This document shows positions 51,704-64,000 of a stretch of DNA of 64,000 nt, one piece after another. Every line of letters starts with the position of its first letter. Position 1 is the first letter of the stretch. The stretch lies in assembly GCA_013398295.1 (NCBI GenBank), contig VZSF01009849.1, forward strand, positions 477,590 through 541,589, given 5' to 3'. Source of the stretch: Chionis minor. Its lineage: Eukaryota > Chordata > Aves > Charadriiformes > Chionididae. The notes beneath the pieces were generated by a model that did no database searches, was not told the DNA's origin, and saw only the letters and a program-made list of their open reading frames with translations. The translations under genes and the position numbers were made by a program.

Positions 51704-53128
51704 CTCTAAGAGATTAAAATATAACAGAACCTCACTGATGAGATGAACAGTATTCATTCTAATTATTTCTAATTTTTTTTGGCAATGAAAATATGTTTGG
51801 CATTATTCAGCAGGTGTTGTAGCCTGTTGTTTGCTTTTAAAACAGTAGATCAGACTGGTTTGAGTGTCCAGGATAGAACGTTTGGGTAAAGTAAGGTGTC
51901 TTTCACCTCAATAAGCCAAGCTACACGAACACGGAATGTCTATCCTTTGTGCTTATGCTGTTAAAGCCAGAATCAAACATTCCTTCTTAGCTTTACTCGT
52001 ATTGTCTAAAGTTAGAAAATATTTCATTTTTGAAAAAACAAAACGAAACCCCAACACTGTTATGCACATGAGCAGTTCTCAGCCTTGTCTGCTGCTTTAA
52101 TTGTCTTTGTCAAACTACCTTTGCCTTGCTTTGCTTCAGAACTGTTTCTTTCTCATTAAAGACAGGGTTTCCTCTTTCAGAAAAGAGCACAGAAAGTTCA
52201 TGACTTGTACTTTGCTAGTGGATGCAGATTTTTTTCACAGCAGTGTAATTTAAAAATGTTTTTTATGAATAAATTAATAAAGGCTAGGTCATCTAGTGTT
52301 GTTAAAATATGCAGTGATCATTCTGCTGAACCAAGGAATCTATTTTTAAAAAAGTAAGTAGCGCTAGCGTTTCAAATGAATCTTCTTGGTCATGGGTTTT
52401 AACATTTTCACTTTTTTAATAGGAAATCTTTCACATGTAGACATCTTAACCATTAAAATTCTTTAGCTGTGTCTTATCACACAGTTTTATCCCATTTTGT
52501 TTTCCAAACAGCAGCACTAGTTTCCTACATTAAGCCCTCTTTTCTCTCACTCAGTTATGAGCAACATGAGTGGTAGGTGGTCGTCATTAAGAAATAAAGT
52601 GAAACTGGTCTCTATGTGCTTGTATCTCGCATGGTTATGCAGAATGAGATTAATATCCTACAGAATAACCATGCCTGTCATAATTTCTAATGATAAAATG
52701 TTCTTCGTTTCCTTCTGTGTTGGGATCTGAGAAGAGCATCGTAAATACTTTAATTATCTTTTTTTGTCCAAATTAGAAGGAATTCAGTCAAACCGGCCTC
52801 ATGAAGAGGTGTGCTGGGTTTTTGTTCATTTGTGGGTTGGTTTGCTTTTTTTTTCTTTTCTAAATTGCTGCTGGGTTTAAGACTGTCCATCTGATCCTGG
52901 CAATTTTACCTTTCCCCAGAGATAAAAGCAATGAGGCATGTGCTGCTTGCCTTTTGGATTGCAACTTTATTTGTGTACAGAACTTGCTGATCAGAAATCT
53001 GTTGCATAGGCATGGCGTTTGTCAGTTCCCCAAAGGACATCCCTTCCCTTCCCCATGTGCTGATAAGTATTCTGTCTTTTACTTTGATCCTCTGATGTAA
53101 AGTGCATGCTTCATCTTCTACTTGTGAG

Positions 53129-53225
53129 TGATGTTTCTTTCTCTTTTTTCTCTCTCCTTGTCTTAATTTCCTGGCTTCTCTCCCTTTCCTTTCCCTTTAT
53201 TCTCTCTCCTTTCTTTCTGATGCAG
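53129..53225 (+). promoter_or_regulatory. DOCK3: Long AG-free pyrimidine tract and acceptor of the candidate microexon
   Basis: From the AG at 53127-53128 there is no further AG until 53224-53225. The interval is very rich in C and T (repeated CTCTCTCC, CCCTTTCC and TTTCTTTC). TGC lies immediately before the AG (GATGCAG). Possible branch points are TTAAT near 53165 and CTGAT just before the acceptor. A distant branch point plus an extended pyrimidine tract and a UGC element is the arrangement described for SRRM4/nSR100- and PTB-controlled neuronal microexons. Confidence 0.55.
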
Positions 53226-53243
53226 AGATGAAGATAGTTGGGT
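53226..53243 (+). CDS. DOCK3: Candidate 18-nt DOCK3 microexon (phase 1/1)
   Basis: The 18 bases AGATGAAGATAGTTGGGT lie between GATGCAG and a complete GTAAGT donor (53244-53249). In the phase of this intron they read (G)AG ATG AAG ATA GTT GGG T(GT). The protein would change from IMPGDIRND to IMPEMKIVGCDIRND, that is seven residues in place of one glycine, six more in total, exactly at the e7/e8 junction where DHR-1 begins. Frame preservation, splice strength and the upstream tract together make this credible. I do not recall a described DOCK3 isoform with this insert. Alternative boundaries (16 nt using GTGTAA as donor, or starting at 53228) would shift the frame. RNA evidence is absent here. 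Confidence 0.5.
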
Positions 53244-54022
53244 GTAAGTTCCTGCTTTTCTGTGTAATGTCTGTTTATTGCTTGCTTTTTCCCATTTTCG
53301 TGTCTTTCATGGAATGTTGGGGATTGGTAAAGATGGCAAATCATGGCATCATAGGGAAACTCTGGTAACAGCGAGGCGTAGGCTTTTTCTTACCAGTCTC
53401 TATTCATACCACAGTGTTTCAGGCAAATTTAGTAGCTCTGACAGAGGAATTGGGAGCAAAGGTGAGAAACATCTTGGCATCTGTTCTGTCGGTGAGCACA
53501 AAGTCATGGCAAAAATACATTAAGAAATGGACATGGCAAAGTCCATCAGCTGTTCTCAGAATGGTCATGGCAAGAGAGTCAACGAGACTAAAAGATGTAA
53601 ATATGTAATAATTATCCCCAAAAAGCGTTTAGAAAGAGAATAAAAAATATTTTTGGCATTAATAAACTCACAGAAATGGAAAGTTAAAATAATAAGTCTG
53701 AGGAGATAAGAAAAAAAAATACTAAAAATCAACTTGCTACAACCAAAAGGAAACTATTTCAGGGGAATCATTGAATTTAAAAAGAGCATTGTATAAATTC
53801 CTTTCTAGACATAGAAGTTGAACAATGGATAGCAAATAAACTAGTAAGTATTGTTTGTTCCTTTTCCTTGAAATAGTTGAGTGTTCTGTTCACCGAAAGC
53901 TGGAGGAACACAGAGTTAAACTTGCATAATGTTCTCTTTATAGGATAATTTAATTTGCCGTACAGGCAGTAGATGAAAGCTCTGTTTCCCCTCGCTGCTG
54001 TGGTATTACTCACAGTCATCAC

Positions 54023-54090
54023 AGGATCATAGAATCGTCTAGGTTGGAAGGGGCGTGTAAGAGCATCGAGTCCAACCATCAATGTCAAGA
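54023..54090 (-). mobile_element. CR1 LINE tail, minus strand, about 65 bp
   Basis: GGATCATAGAATCGTCTAGG, then TTGGAAGGGGC, a gap-like GTGTAAGAGCATC and GAGTCCAACCATCAATGTCA match the very 3' end of CR1 in reverse complement. It is an extreme 5' truncation. Confidence 0.85.
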
Positions 54091-57000
54091 GTTCCATACT
54101 GTAACAATTTCAAGAATATCGGTCTTAAAAAAATTAGTGAGGGACTAGTGAAGGGGCAGAGAAATAAACGGCTGAAACGGATTTCATGTGGTCCCCAGAG
54201 CCACTGTCTGGCCATACCAGGCATCGTCGTTCCTCAGGGCGGTGGTAGTGCAGCAGGCAGCGCAGCCGAGTTCTACGCTGGTGCCAAAGGTGGCTTCACT
54301 TCACTCTTAGAGCAAGGGAATATTACGCAGCGTGAGGCCGGCACTCTTCATCTTTTGAGACACGATTGAGAACTAGACCAAATGGTCAGGCAGAGAGAAG
54401 GCCAGCGGGCGTTGGAGACCCATCCCACACAGTGCGCAGTGTCAGTTTTTTCATTTAGTCTGTTTGTTTTGTAGAAATAATGTGATGGTCATAAAGCTGA
54501 CTGTGGGCCTCGTTCTGTTAACCTCGTCTGTGTTGAAAGTGCTGCGCTTCAGAAGGAGTTGCGTATTTTTTTCATTTGGAGGAAGTTAGAACTTTAAGGG
54601 TGCGTTAGCTGTTTGAGATCAGAACCCGATGACTGACGCGCTGCCGACAGTGCTGCAGAGAAGAGCTGTCCCTCATGGAGGTGTCAGCTTCAATAGGGTT
54701 CTCCTAGCCAGAAAGAAGAGCAGTTTCCGATGTGAAGAGCTAGAACAAATACAGCCAAAGCACGTTCTAACACTATCCATGAGTATAAATATTCTACATT
54801 TCGTAGTTTGTCTCAAAGATTTTACTTACTTGCTGGACTGAGTCTCTTACAGAGCCGAACCCTGAGTGGTTTAAATTGCGGTAACTTCAGTGAGGTCAGT
54901 GAGGGGATGAGGATTTACTCTAGTTGCGGGGACGTGTAGTTACATGCAGGACATAAATGTATGGGTTTGCTTTCTCTTCATAAGCCCTTGTGGGAGATAC
55001 CCTGAGGGTCCTCCTTGCCCGTTCACGTTCTGGGGGTTGTCGGCACTCTTCTGTAAAATGCCGGTATTCTCAAAAAGATGCTAAACCCAGTGATGTTAGG
55101 GAGTCGCATAGACAGTATATCACACTGTTGGGCCCTAAGGAAATAGGACCATCTCAACAATTTAACAAATGCAGACATAAATACTGGGGTTTATGGATAG
55201 ATTGTTCTGGGCTGCCTAAATTGTAAAAGACTAAACTTTCAGTTTAAAAAAAAAATCCCATGAAGACTCTCTGGATAAATACAGTTGTTTTACTAAGGTA
55301 CTTGAAACTTGACCTGCGCATCCTGAACGTTGTGAGCTGCCGCTTTTCCCCAGCTCACAGGGGTTCCTCATTTAGGGGTTCACAGAGGCACAGAACACTG
55401 GCCTCTTAGAAAACAAATTTGCTGGAATCGAGATGTCAGAGATTTGTTTGTCTCTTTCCCCTGTAGGAACTTAGGAGAACTGGGTAACCTTTTTTTGACA
55501 CAGCGTTCACCTGTCTAAAACAGGGACCTCTCATGCCCTCAGTGTACAAAATCTTTTAGAATCCCTGAATAAAAAGTGTCAGATGAAGTGCAGATGGCTT
55601 CTGTAAATTGCTATTTCTTTGCAGTTCAAGTAACTGGTTAGTCTTTGAGTGGGAAACCTACAAATCCTACAAGGCTAAATCTCCTACTTATTCTCATAGA
55701 GACTAGACAATTATTGGCCATTGGACTACTTAATGTTACTAAGTCTTGAAAAGGAAAAATAAATATTTGGAAGTCTTCCAGTATGTCTTTTTTATATATT
55801 GTAAACAAAAAGTCAATATATGGCTTGTGTAGCGCTTTCCATCACTCCTTCCCTTCCCACTCCCCCATTAAAATCGTTTTAGGTCATGTGAGAAAGGTTT
55901 TCATTTCAATACAAGCTAAACCCCCGAAGTTGTAATTGATGACTTGTAATTTAAACGACAGTTTTACATTTGACACAAGGCTTTGTAAATAGATTAAAAC
56001 AAACAAAACAAAACCCCCATAAAGATGAAGGGGGAGGGTAAAGGAAGAGCCATGTAGCAAATCAGAACAAAATTCTTTTTAATATTGCAAAAAATACTGT
56101 CGTTCAAGACGTTTCATAAAGAATGACTCTCAGTAACTGCATGTGTAAAAACTGCACATATTTTATGTTAAAACGCAGTTTGCATTTGGTTTTAAATTGA
56201 AAACAATTGTAGAGAGATGGTCTTTGAAATGAATGCCGTTCTGAAAACTCTGATTAGGTTTTCAGTTCATCCTTGGCAGCCATCTAACACAGAGATCTCG
56301 GCTTACAATGTCATCCGCAGGTTTTAGTCTATAAATCCCTTTGTCCCACTAGCCTTCTAGCACTTTTTTATTCCTGTACTGATGATAGGAGGCCACAGCT
56401 AACCCAGTTCTACGATCTGCACCGCTCTGTTTGCGGAGACACGGGGCCGATGTGACCCAGGCTGGTGTAGCACACCGGTTTTCTCTCAAAATGCGAGTTA
56501 TTGTCACTTCCGAGCCAATACTGTTTGTGCAGTCGTTTGCCATGTAGAGGCCATGAATTGTCTGGTCTGTTAATCCAGTTTGTTATTTTTTTCTTTTTTT
56601 TTTTCCCCCCCAATGGAATTAAATACGGGGAAAGCTCTATCTGCCAAGATTTTCGACTTGATCCGTAGCTGCCGTTCTGTGTTAGAGCTGACGGGGATCA
56701 CTTTGGGTCGTACTGATCGCACTTTCTGCGTAGTCCCGTGCAGGCTGCGCTGTGCTGTTCCTGCACTTGGGTGCTGCAGAATGTTTTCTCTAGCCTGGCA
56801 ATTTGCATACTCCAATTAAAATTTTTAATAAACTGCCCTGTGTTCAAGCATTTGCTCTCGTTTCTGCGCTGCCCATTCGTGCTCAGCCCCCTCAAAAACA
56901 GCCCTAGTTGGAGAAAAAAATGGCTTGCAAAGGCGCAGCAGAGATGTGGTTAGCCAATGCCTTGGGGAAAGGAGATGCTGCTTTATAGGGAGGTTATTTT

Positions 57001-59345
57001 CGCTGAAATCAACACAAGTGTTTGAGTTTGTAGTTTTAACTCCAGATTTTCAAGAAGCGGATGGGCTCCGTACCTGATAGTTAAATGCTTTTTGTCTTTC
57101 CGCAATACATTTACTTGCCTATTTTTACAATATGTAACGACCTTTTCTGGTTTTGTTAAGATTCAATAGACAGTATTTTCACGAGAGGTTGAGCACCCTG
57201 TTATACTTCACTAAAATACTTTTGCCCTTGTTTTTTTACTCATTTTGATGCAAATCCACTGGTTTTTGGCTTCCTCTACCCCCCTACCCCAAAGGCGTTT
57301 TTTTTTTAATTAACGCAGTAATACCCCACCTGTTAAGCTTAATAGGAGATAGGATGCTAAATATAACTAAATGCTGCCTTTAATTTAGGCTGGAAAATTA
57401 CTTGCAATCTGACATTGGACTTTGTGTAGCCAGACTGTCTTCCAGAAAAGAGGTCATAAATAGGAAGCTCCAAAATGCTAATTATAGTGAGTACAATTAA
57501 TTTCTATTAAGAGTTATAGCATATAAATTGAATTTTTTTCCCCACACTGTGCAAACTGCTCAGAAAAAGGGATGGAGTCTGTTAAGCAGGAGCATTTTCA
57601 AAACAAAAGTCCCTACTTAAATTATCTTCTGCAGTGAGTTTTGTATTTCCTCGATACTCCTATAGCCAACATACGGGTAGCTTAGCTTGATTTTATCAGT
57701 GAGATCATTTTCTCCGTTGTTGTGGACCGTGGAGTGTTGCATTTGATGACTGTTCTTTGATGAGGAAAAAACAGATCAAATATTTGAGGTCTTTCACCAG
57801 CCTCTTGCTGTCATCTTTTCCCCGCTAATGAGCCGTAGCGTTTGCAGACCTCTGACTGCGAGGTGTTTCAAGCCGGCGACTCTGTGTGAATCCGCAGCCA
57901 GGGTGAGGTTGATGGAAAAAGGAGGACATTTTGCATACAGATTTCCATTCATAAAGAGGCCCTAGCAGAAAGCACTGAATGTCAGCTACAGAGCTGTATT
58001 TTTTTCCATGCTTAAAAAGTTGTATTTATCTACAGAAATAAAAATGAAAGTGAAGACGGGGCTGAAAGCTTTTATTGTTTGTCCCTATGGTAGACTAAGG
58101 AACAAATTCTGTGGGGTTATAGACTCCGAGAAGAATTTGAAGTGCTTCTTTGACAGACACAAAAGGATATCCCTCACTGCCTGAAAGCAAATGCTGCCTA
58201 TTTCATTGTGCTGCTGATTAATAAACAGATTTAACTGCATCAGCTTCTCCAAGTACTGGGGTGGAAGAAATCAGACATTCAAGGAGGCTCTGCTTTGCTG
58301 GAGAACCATGCCATTACTTCATTATTTAAGTCTCTTGAGGCTGCTTAACAAAATACTTGCCTTGAAAGGGTTTATTTTTTTTATTATTTTAATTTTTTGA
58401 TACTTTTATATATTGCTTTTGAGTATGTTTGCCTTTGTGGCAAGTAAATAAAATGAAGTGGGAAGTGAGCCATCATGAAATGGTGACAGTAACTAAAGGT
58501 TACAGAGAAATAGGTGCTGCCTGCTCTCCTTTTGGTGCACGCTTTAGAAATGACTGCATTAGTTTTGAAAGCAGAATTTCCCAATCAGATTCTTTAAAAA
58601 AAAAAAAAAAAGCGACCAGGAATCTGTCAAATTCAGGATAACAAGATGCTGAGATAGATGCTAGCATTTGTATTTCTGAGTGTAGTCGTTTGCTCTGAAT
58701 GCTCTTGAAAAGGAGGTAGTGTGAAACTGGCAAGTGTCCATGCTGCCTGCCTGCTTATATTCCTGTGTGTGGACAGCAGGGGCTGGCCAGAAATCTCACA
58801 ACAGAACTTCAATAGTTCTTAATCCACCTGAACTGAATTACAACCGGGTTTCTAAAAAGGCTGCTTTTATTTTGTTGCTACAATAAAAAGAAATTACAAA
58901 AATATAGAAAATACTTGGAAGAAGAGCTAACGGAGCATAATTTTCTGCCGATCATCAAAAAAAATACTCATTTGTATTAAAATACATTGGAAATAGGAAG
59001 TCTGATGTAAATGATGTTTTGTCAGGCTTAGCTTGATACTTCCAAATCTGCTAAACAGGCAAAGTAGTAGAAGGCTTTTTTCCCTTCCCCACTTACACAC
59101 AATAAAAGCAAGTGTTGATCCCAAGTTCACACTTAATAAAGGCATTACTAACAGTGGTCTGATTTTATGCATTGATGTTAAAATGTTCATCTTTATTAAC
59201 AATTAACTTGCTGCTTGGAATGATTTGGGCATCAGCCATAGTCTTGCAGAACACAGAAAATGGTTTGCAGAATCAAAATGTGTTGCACGCAGGCACCGAG
59301 TCTCCCGTGTTGAATTTAAGCTTGTGGCTCCGCTTTTTACTGTAG

Positions 59346-59470
59346 GTGACATACGCAACGACTTGTACCTGACGTTGGAAAAGGGAGACTTTGAAAGAGG
59401 TGGGAAGAGCGTGCAGAAGAACATTGAAGTGACCATGTACGTGCTCTATGCGGATGGAGAAATCTTGAAG
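59346..59470 (+). CDS. DOCK3: DOCK3 exon e8, start of DHR-1 (125 nt, phase 1/0)
   Basis: Two bases complete glycine. Then come 41 codons, DIRNDLYLTLEKGDFERGGK plus SVQKNIEVTMYVLYADGEILK, about residues 419-459. This is the N-terminal strand region of DHR-1, the C2-like domain that binds phosphoinositides and recruits DOCK proteins to membrane. The acceptor is TTTTTACTGTAG and the donor GTAAGT. The remaining DHR-1 exons are not in the window; I looked for the following DCISLGSGEP block and did not find it before 64000. Confidence 0.98.
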
Positions 59471-62400
59471 GTAAGTGCTTGTTTCCTCTGACCTTCAGGT
59501 GCCGTCTGCTCGCTCCATGGACATCTCTTGTTTTGTCGTCTCTGGTGCAAAGGCAGGGCTAAACTAAAACTAGATATTTTTTTTTTTTTTTTGGTAAGTT
59601 TTAAAACTATATATTATGATGAAGTGGACAGTTACAAATTTGAAAGAATTCAGAGCGCATCCCTTACATGGGAATAGGAGACCTGGAGAAAGTATTCATA
59701 AATCAAAAAGCTTAGGTAATTTCAAAATGTGATGTCAGCGGCTATAGTAAAAAGAAAATTCAGCGTAACTGTCGTCAGAAAGAACTGAAGAGTATATGAC
59801 AAATATCTCAGATTAAATAATGTGTGTCGTACAACATGATGAAATGTGTTTACAAGAGAGACTTTAAGTCCGAGTTGTTGGAGTTACGGTTGGTACTGAA
59901 TGTAGTTTTGGAAAATAAATTTAAGTTACCTTATTTCCAAGATGTTGGCTTTCATCCTGGGATGGCTCCTTTCCAGCTGTGGATGGTGACGTTTCATGTT
60001 TTTCTTTCTTCCTCTGCCTTATTAGTATTGAAGAGAAGTGAGCTTTGTGTGGGGTGGGAGGGTGTGAGGGTAGAGAAGTAAATGGGAAGTATTTCGACGT
60101 AAACATCTACCAGGGGTTTTTTTACCTGCACTGCAATAGAATGGCCTTTGTAGCCATTATCGTAGGAGAGTCTAAACACCAAAGTGCTTGTGTACCAACC
60201 TCGTTGCCACAATCTTTTTTTTTCTTTTTTTTTTAATGGAAAGGAGAACTTTTCCTTCATTTACTACAATTGCTTCTGATTTCATTAAAAGTAAAGGATA
60301 TCTCTTGAAAGGAACTGGTTTGTGCTCATAGCTGTTGCAGGAATGTCACAGTCCATTAGTCTTTAATTGCATTAAGCGTACCTTTCAAATTGAGTGACAT
60401 GTTTTTAATCATCACTTTATTTCACAGCCGTCTGCCAAAGACCAAAGTAGGTCTTTACCCTCTAAACTGCAATATCAGCCTCTTCACATGCTAACATACC
60501 TAACTGCACCGTAACTGTGGCTAATGGTTAAGTATAAAAGCCATATAATTTCTAGACATTATCAGTCTTAACTTCTGAGGGGTTTTGGTTGGAATGGTCA
60601 TTCACAGATACCGAGTTATCTTTTTCTTACCTTTGCCTGTAACAGTTCTCAGGGCTTTATGTGGGATAGTGCATACAGACATGGTACAAACAAAGAACAG
60701 GAGAAGGTGGTCAATCCCATTAGGAAAAACAATCAGGTGAACATTTGCCATAAAGGAGATACTTTACGTATAAAGGATTTTTTGTCGCTTTTAAACTTAA
60801 ACCACCTATTGAGAAGAAAATCTCTATACTGGTTTTTATGTTACTGCTCCCCTGTATAGTTGCTGTCAAAGCAACAAAGATACTTGGTTTTACGTCAGAG
60901 AGATCTTTGGTTCATGATGTCTGATGATGCCCAAGATCCCCTGTATTTCAAGCATGCAGACACTAGGATTCTTCTACGTAGGAAATGCTGAAAGGTGTAA
61001 GCTAGCATATCTACTGAAAAATAAGGAAAAGAGCCATCAAGGGCAATAGGAGTTGAACTCCCCATTAATTTGAACTCATTCTCACTGCTTAGGTATATTT
61101 GCGTTCTTTCATAACTGCAGAATAGAACTAGAAAAACAACATACAAAACTGAGTATCAATTGAACTGAATATAGAGGCATAGTTCAAAAGTGCTCAGTGA
61201 CAATTTGAAGGAATAATGACATGCACATAAGAGAAAAAAGCAGCTATTTAGAATTGAGTTTGCAAACTAATCATGTCTCCTCTTTTTTCATCGCTGCGGT
61301 AGTTTCTACATGAATTAAAAATTCTGCAAATTCATCTCCCAAAGTTAAAGCAAATGAGACAGCCATCTGGAATTACTTCTAACTTAGTGGGTTATCTTAC
61401 AACTCAACAGTAATATCCTTGCAGAAGACAACTGACCCTTTTAGGTGTATATGGCTGTTCTAAGTCTACAGAAATGCCTCAAAAATTATAAGGATTTAGC
61501 TCTTTAAACTGTAAATTCCCAGTTTGTCTCAACTTTCAGAATGCAGATTTCAGTTCTAAAATAAAGGGAAGGTTTGTGCTCAAAATCTTCCCCATGCTTC
61601 AGGTGAAAAGCCCTGAGAACAAAGAGCTCCACCAGTTCTAACTGTCCCACCTGTGTAATGGGTTTTGGGAAGTCTAAGGATCCATTTACCTAAAACTTAA
61701 CACAGGTCTGTTAGCCTGGGTTGTTACAGTGTGCTGCTAAATGGGTACTGTTTTACCTTTGATATTAAGAATTTAGTTTTAAACCCTAGATGGCTTATTT
61801 TTCACTCGGTGTGGACACCTAGAGCAGTGTGTGATGACCTGCCGTTTTCCATTAGGAGGGAGGTGCTTTCACCCAAACACAGAGTTCCATTCCGAAATGA
61901 AGCAGCTGTAAAGAGGCTGCTAGATCAGGACTTCTGTGTCAATCGTTCAGCATAATCTAAAAGAAAATAGTAAAGACTGCAACAAGAGGAGTCTAATAAC
62001 ATTTTAGTATAAATGTTAAGAACGTGCGTGTTGGCCAGGGCTACTGATGAAGGGAATTGCTTTGTTTGGGTTCCCTGGCCCCTGGACAATCACTTGCGTG
62101 AGCCAAGGTTGCTTTCACTGTCAAGTGTAGGTGTTTTCTTTCTTCTGTTTCATTTGTCTAGTTATGGCATTGATTTAGTAGCTTTTGGTAGGTGATACAG
62201 TAGAGAAACTAATGAAAAACTCCAGTTCAAGTTTACAATAGTACGGACAGAACACTAAAAGTTTAATCCTTGAGCCCAAAGCACTACTGTTCTTGGTTGA
62301 AATACCCTTTTCTGTTCCTGAGCTACGGCCTTTCCACAGCAGAGGCTGCCAAATGAGAAAGTGTGTGCTGACTTGCACAGTGCAGTGGGAAATTGCCACC

Positions 62401-64000
62401 AAATTTTCATCTGACAGTAGAATAAAATCTCTAAACTTTTCAACAGCACAACCCAAATCTGAATTATGCCTTTATGACGATTTTAGCAGAACATTAATGA
62501 GAATATTCTGTCTCAAATACTGTTGAGTGTATCTTGGTCTAGAAATAGTCCTATTGAAAGCAGTGAAATTATTCCCAGAATACAATGCAGTTTGAAATGA
62601 AAAATGAGTATTTCCTTTTCAAAATGGTCTTACAATTGTTGGTATCTTTTCAATATAGTCTGAAAAATAAAAAACCTTCTCACATTTCTCATTTACTCTT
62701 CTTTCTATTCCAGTAGCAGGAATGTCTTATCAATTGCAGGGCGTACCTTAAATGATAAAATGATTATTACCTGATGCTTTTTCTGGTGTAGTTTCCTTTA
62801 GTTGCCTCTGCCCTCTTAATTCACTTACAGATTTGGGTCCCATGATAACTAGGTGTACGGAGACTAGTTTCATGTTTGCATTTTGCAGATCACAATTCAG
62901 AATTAAACAATCCTCCCTCCTCAGGCTACAGATTGTAGTATAAATGCGTAGAAAATACGTTAACAACCAGAAGAAAGCTCTTCACCTATTCATTTATTTA
63001 AAGTTGGTAGCATGAAAGAGCATTCAAAGGCTAATCATTCGGCTGGCAAGGCAGGTAATTTTTTAAGGTAACAGAAAAAAGCTCACATGAAAACTTGAAG
63101 TTTACTGTACCTTATAGAAGAAATACAAATACTACGTTACTTTCTCCTAAGAACCCAAGGCAGAATGAGGTTTTGGAATTGCTACGCTGAAGCCCAACAC
63201 GTTATGCTTATCAAAAACATAACTGGGATATTGCAGGCATTCTGGTTTTTAGTACTGCCACCGCTACTCTCACTCCAGCATGCTCATAGCTGCAGTTGAT
63301 TCTTGTTGCTGCGTTTAAAAAATCACTTTTATTTATATATATGCCGGGATTCTGGCACATACCATATGGTTACTAAGACTTAATTGAGAGGACTAATTTT
63401 TCTGAGAGGACTAATTTTTTCTGAGTATGTGCTACAGTCACTCAGTTCGGATTGGAGCCTTGCAGTTAACCTCTGTCCAGGGAGTATGTTCATGCATTGA
63501 ATCCCGAAATTCCAGAGAAATTTTCTTTCTTTTTGGGCTTCTTCACAAATTCTTAACTTTCTCGAATATTAACGCAGGTTGAACTAACTGGGTTTGGTTA
63601 ATGGGATACGCTTGATTTGACAGTCACTTGATTACAGATAAAAGAATCAAATGAACATTGTTGGTATTTTCTTGGAATAGAGTTTAGAGATGCCTTAGGG
63701 AAATGACTGGTAGCTCTTCCTGTCACAATACTGTTCCATGTGGGGTGTTTTTACATCAGAATTTGTATTGCATGTGTCATTCTAGGTCTGCTTAGCTTCT
63801 GTTTTACTTCCTGGATTCATTATCCTTAGAGATGCTAAAAGTGAAGATATCTCTTAAGATGTCTGGTTTTTTTTCCCCTCCATCGTTTTGTAAGATATTG
63901 CATGTAAGTGCTAGGTCTAGAACATGGGTTAGTGCTTATATAAAAAAATGTGCTTTCTGCTCCATGTCTTCATTACCAAAGACCTTTTACTGCCCTTATT
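59471..64000 (+). other. DOCK3: DOCK3 intron downstream of e8, 5' part
   Basis: It begins GTAAGTGCTT. There is no recognisable exon, repeat family or RNA gene to the window end, only AT-rich sequence, T/A homopolymers and an 18-19 bp tandem duplication at 63386-63422. Confidence 0.88.
63386..63422. repeat. Tandem duplication, 18-19 bp unit
   Basis: GAGAGGACTAATTTTTCT is followed directly by the same unit with one extra T, then GAG of a third partial copy. It is a simple local duplication. Confidence 0.9.

Larger units (their letters stand above)
49376..59345 (+). other. DOCK3: DOCK3 intron between e7 and e8 (9,970 nt, phase 1)
   Basis: Donor GTAAAC; acceptor TTTTTACTGTAG. It contains a perfect hairpin (51667-51703), a candidate 18-nt microexon (53226-53243) with its long pyrimidine tract, a short CR1 tail (54023-54090) and a possible conserved block (about 57720-58300). 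A minus strand ORF at 49566-49940 and GC-richer sequence at 54100-55230 have no recognised identity. Confidence 0.92.

Noticed and set aside
54082..54369. 95-codon + strand ORF with Gly/Ala stretch
   Set aside because: Starts inside the CR1 tail and continues through GC-richer intron; no family resemblance.

Overview
The window is internal, mostly intronic sequence of one large vertebrate gene on the + strand. Eight coding exons (6208-59470) splice in frame into 828 nt (276 codons). Every junction has consistent phase and GT-AG borders. The peptide matches DOCK3 (dedicator of cytokinesis 3, also MOCA), a brain-enriched Rac guanine nucleotide exchange factor. The exons correspond to about residues 184-459 of mammalian DOCK3: the segment after the SH3/helical N-terminus, up to the first part of the DHR-1 (C2-like, phosphoinositide-binding) domain. 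The 5' exons (SH3) and the rest of DHR-1 plus the catalytic DHR-2 lie outside the window. Residue numbers rest on remembered mammalian DOCK3 and are approximate.

The organism is most likely a bird. The recognisable interspersed repeats are all CR1 LINEs, some with the typical 3' end (ATTCTATG units), and I see no Alu, L1 or other mammalian SINE/LINE sequence. A crocodilian or turtle cannot be fully excluded. Short N runs inside C- and A-homopolymers point to a draft assembly.

Layout: 1-6207 is the end of an upstream intron with two old CR1 copies in tail-to-tail orientation. 6208-7826 holds two exons around a 1.4 kb intron. 7827-29615 is a 21.8 kb intron with a 133-bp AT microsatellite, an old CR1 and several exon-like segments on both strands. 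29616-49375 holds five exons separated by 2-7 kb introns with CR1 pieces, G-quadruplex motifs and two CpG-dense patches. 49376-59345 is a 10 kb phase-1 intron. 59346-59470 is the first DHR-1 exon, followed by intron to the end.

The most interesting candidate is an unannotated 18-nt microexon at 53226-53243, in the phase-1 intron just before DHR-1. It has a pyrimidine-rich AG-free tract of about 95 nt upstream, a TGC just before the acceptor and a full GTAAGT donor. It keeps the reading frame and would change one Gly into seven residues at the DHR-1 border. That is the architecture of SRRM4-dependent neuronal microexons. Weaker leads are two antisense exon-like ORFs (6427-6623 and 11992-12217) that could belong to a nested minus-strand gene.
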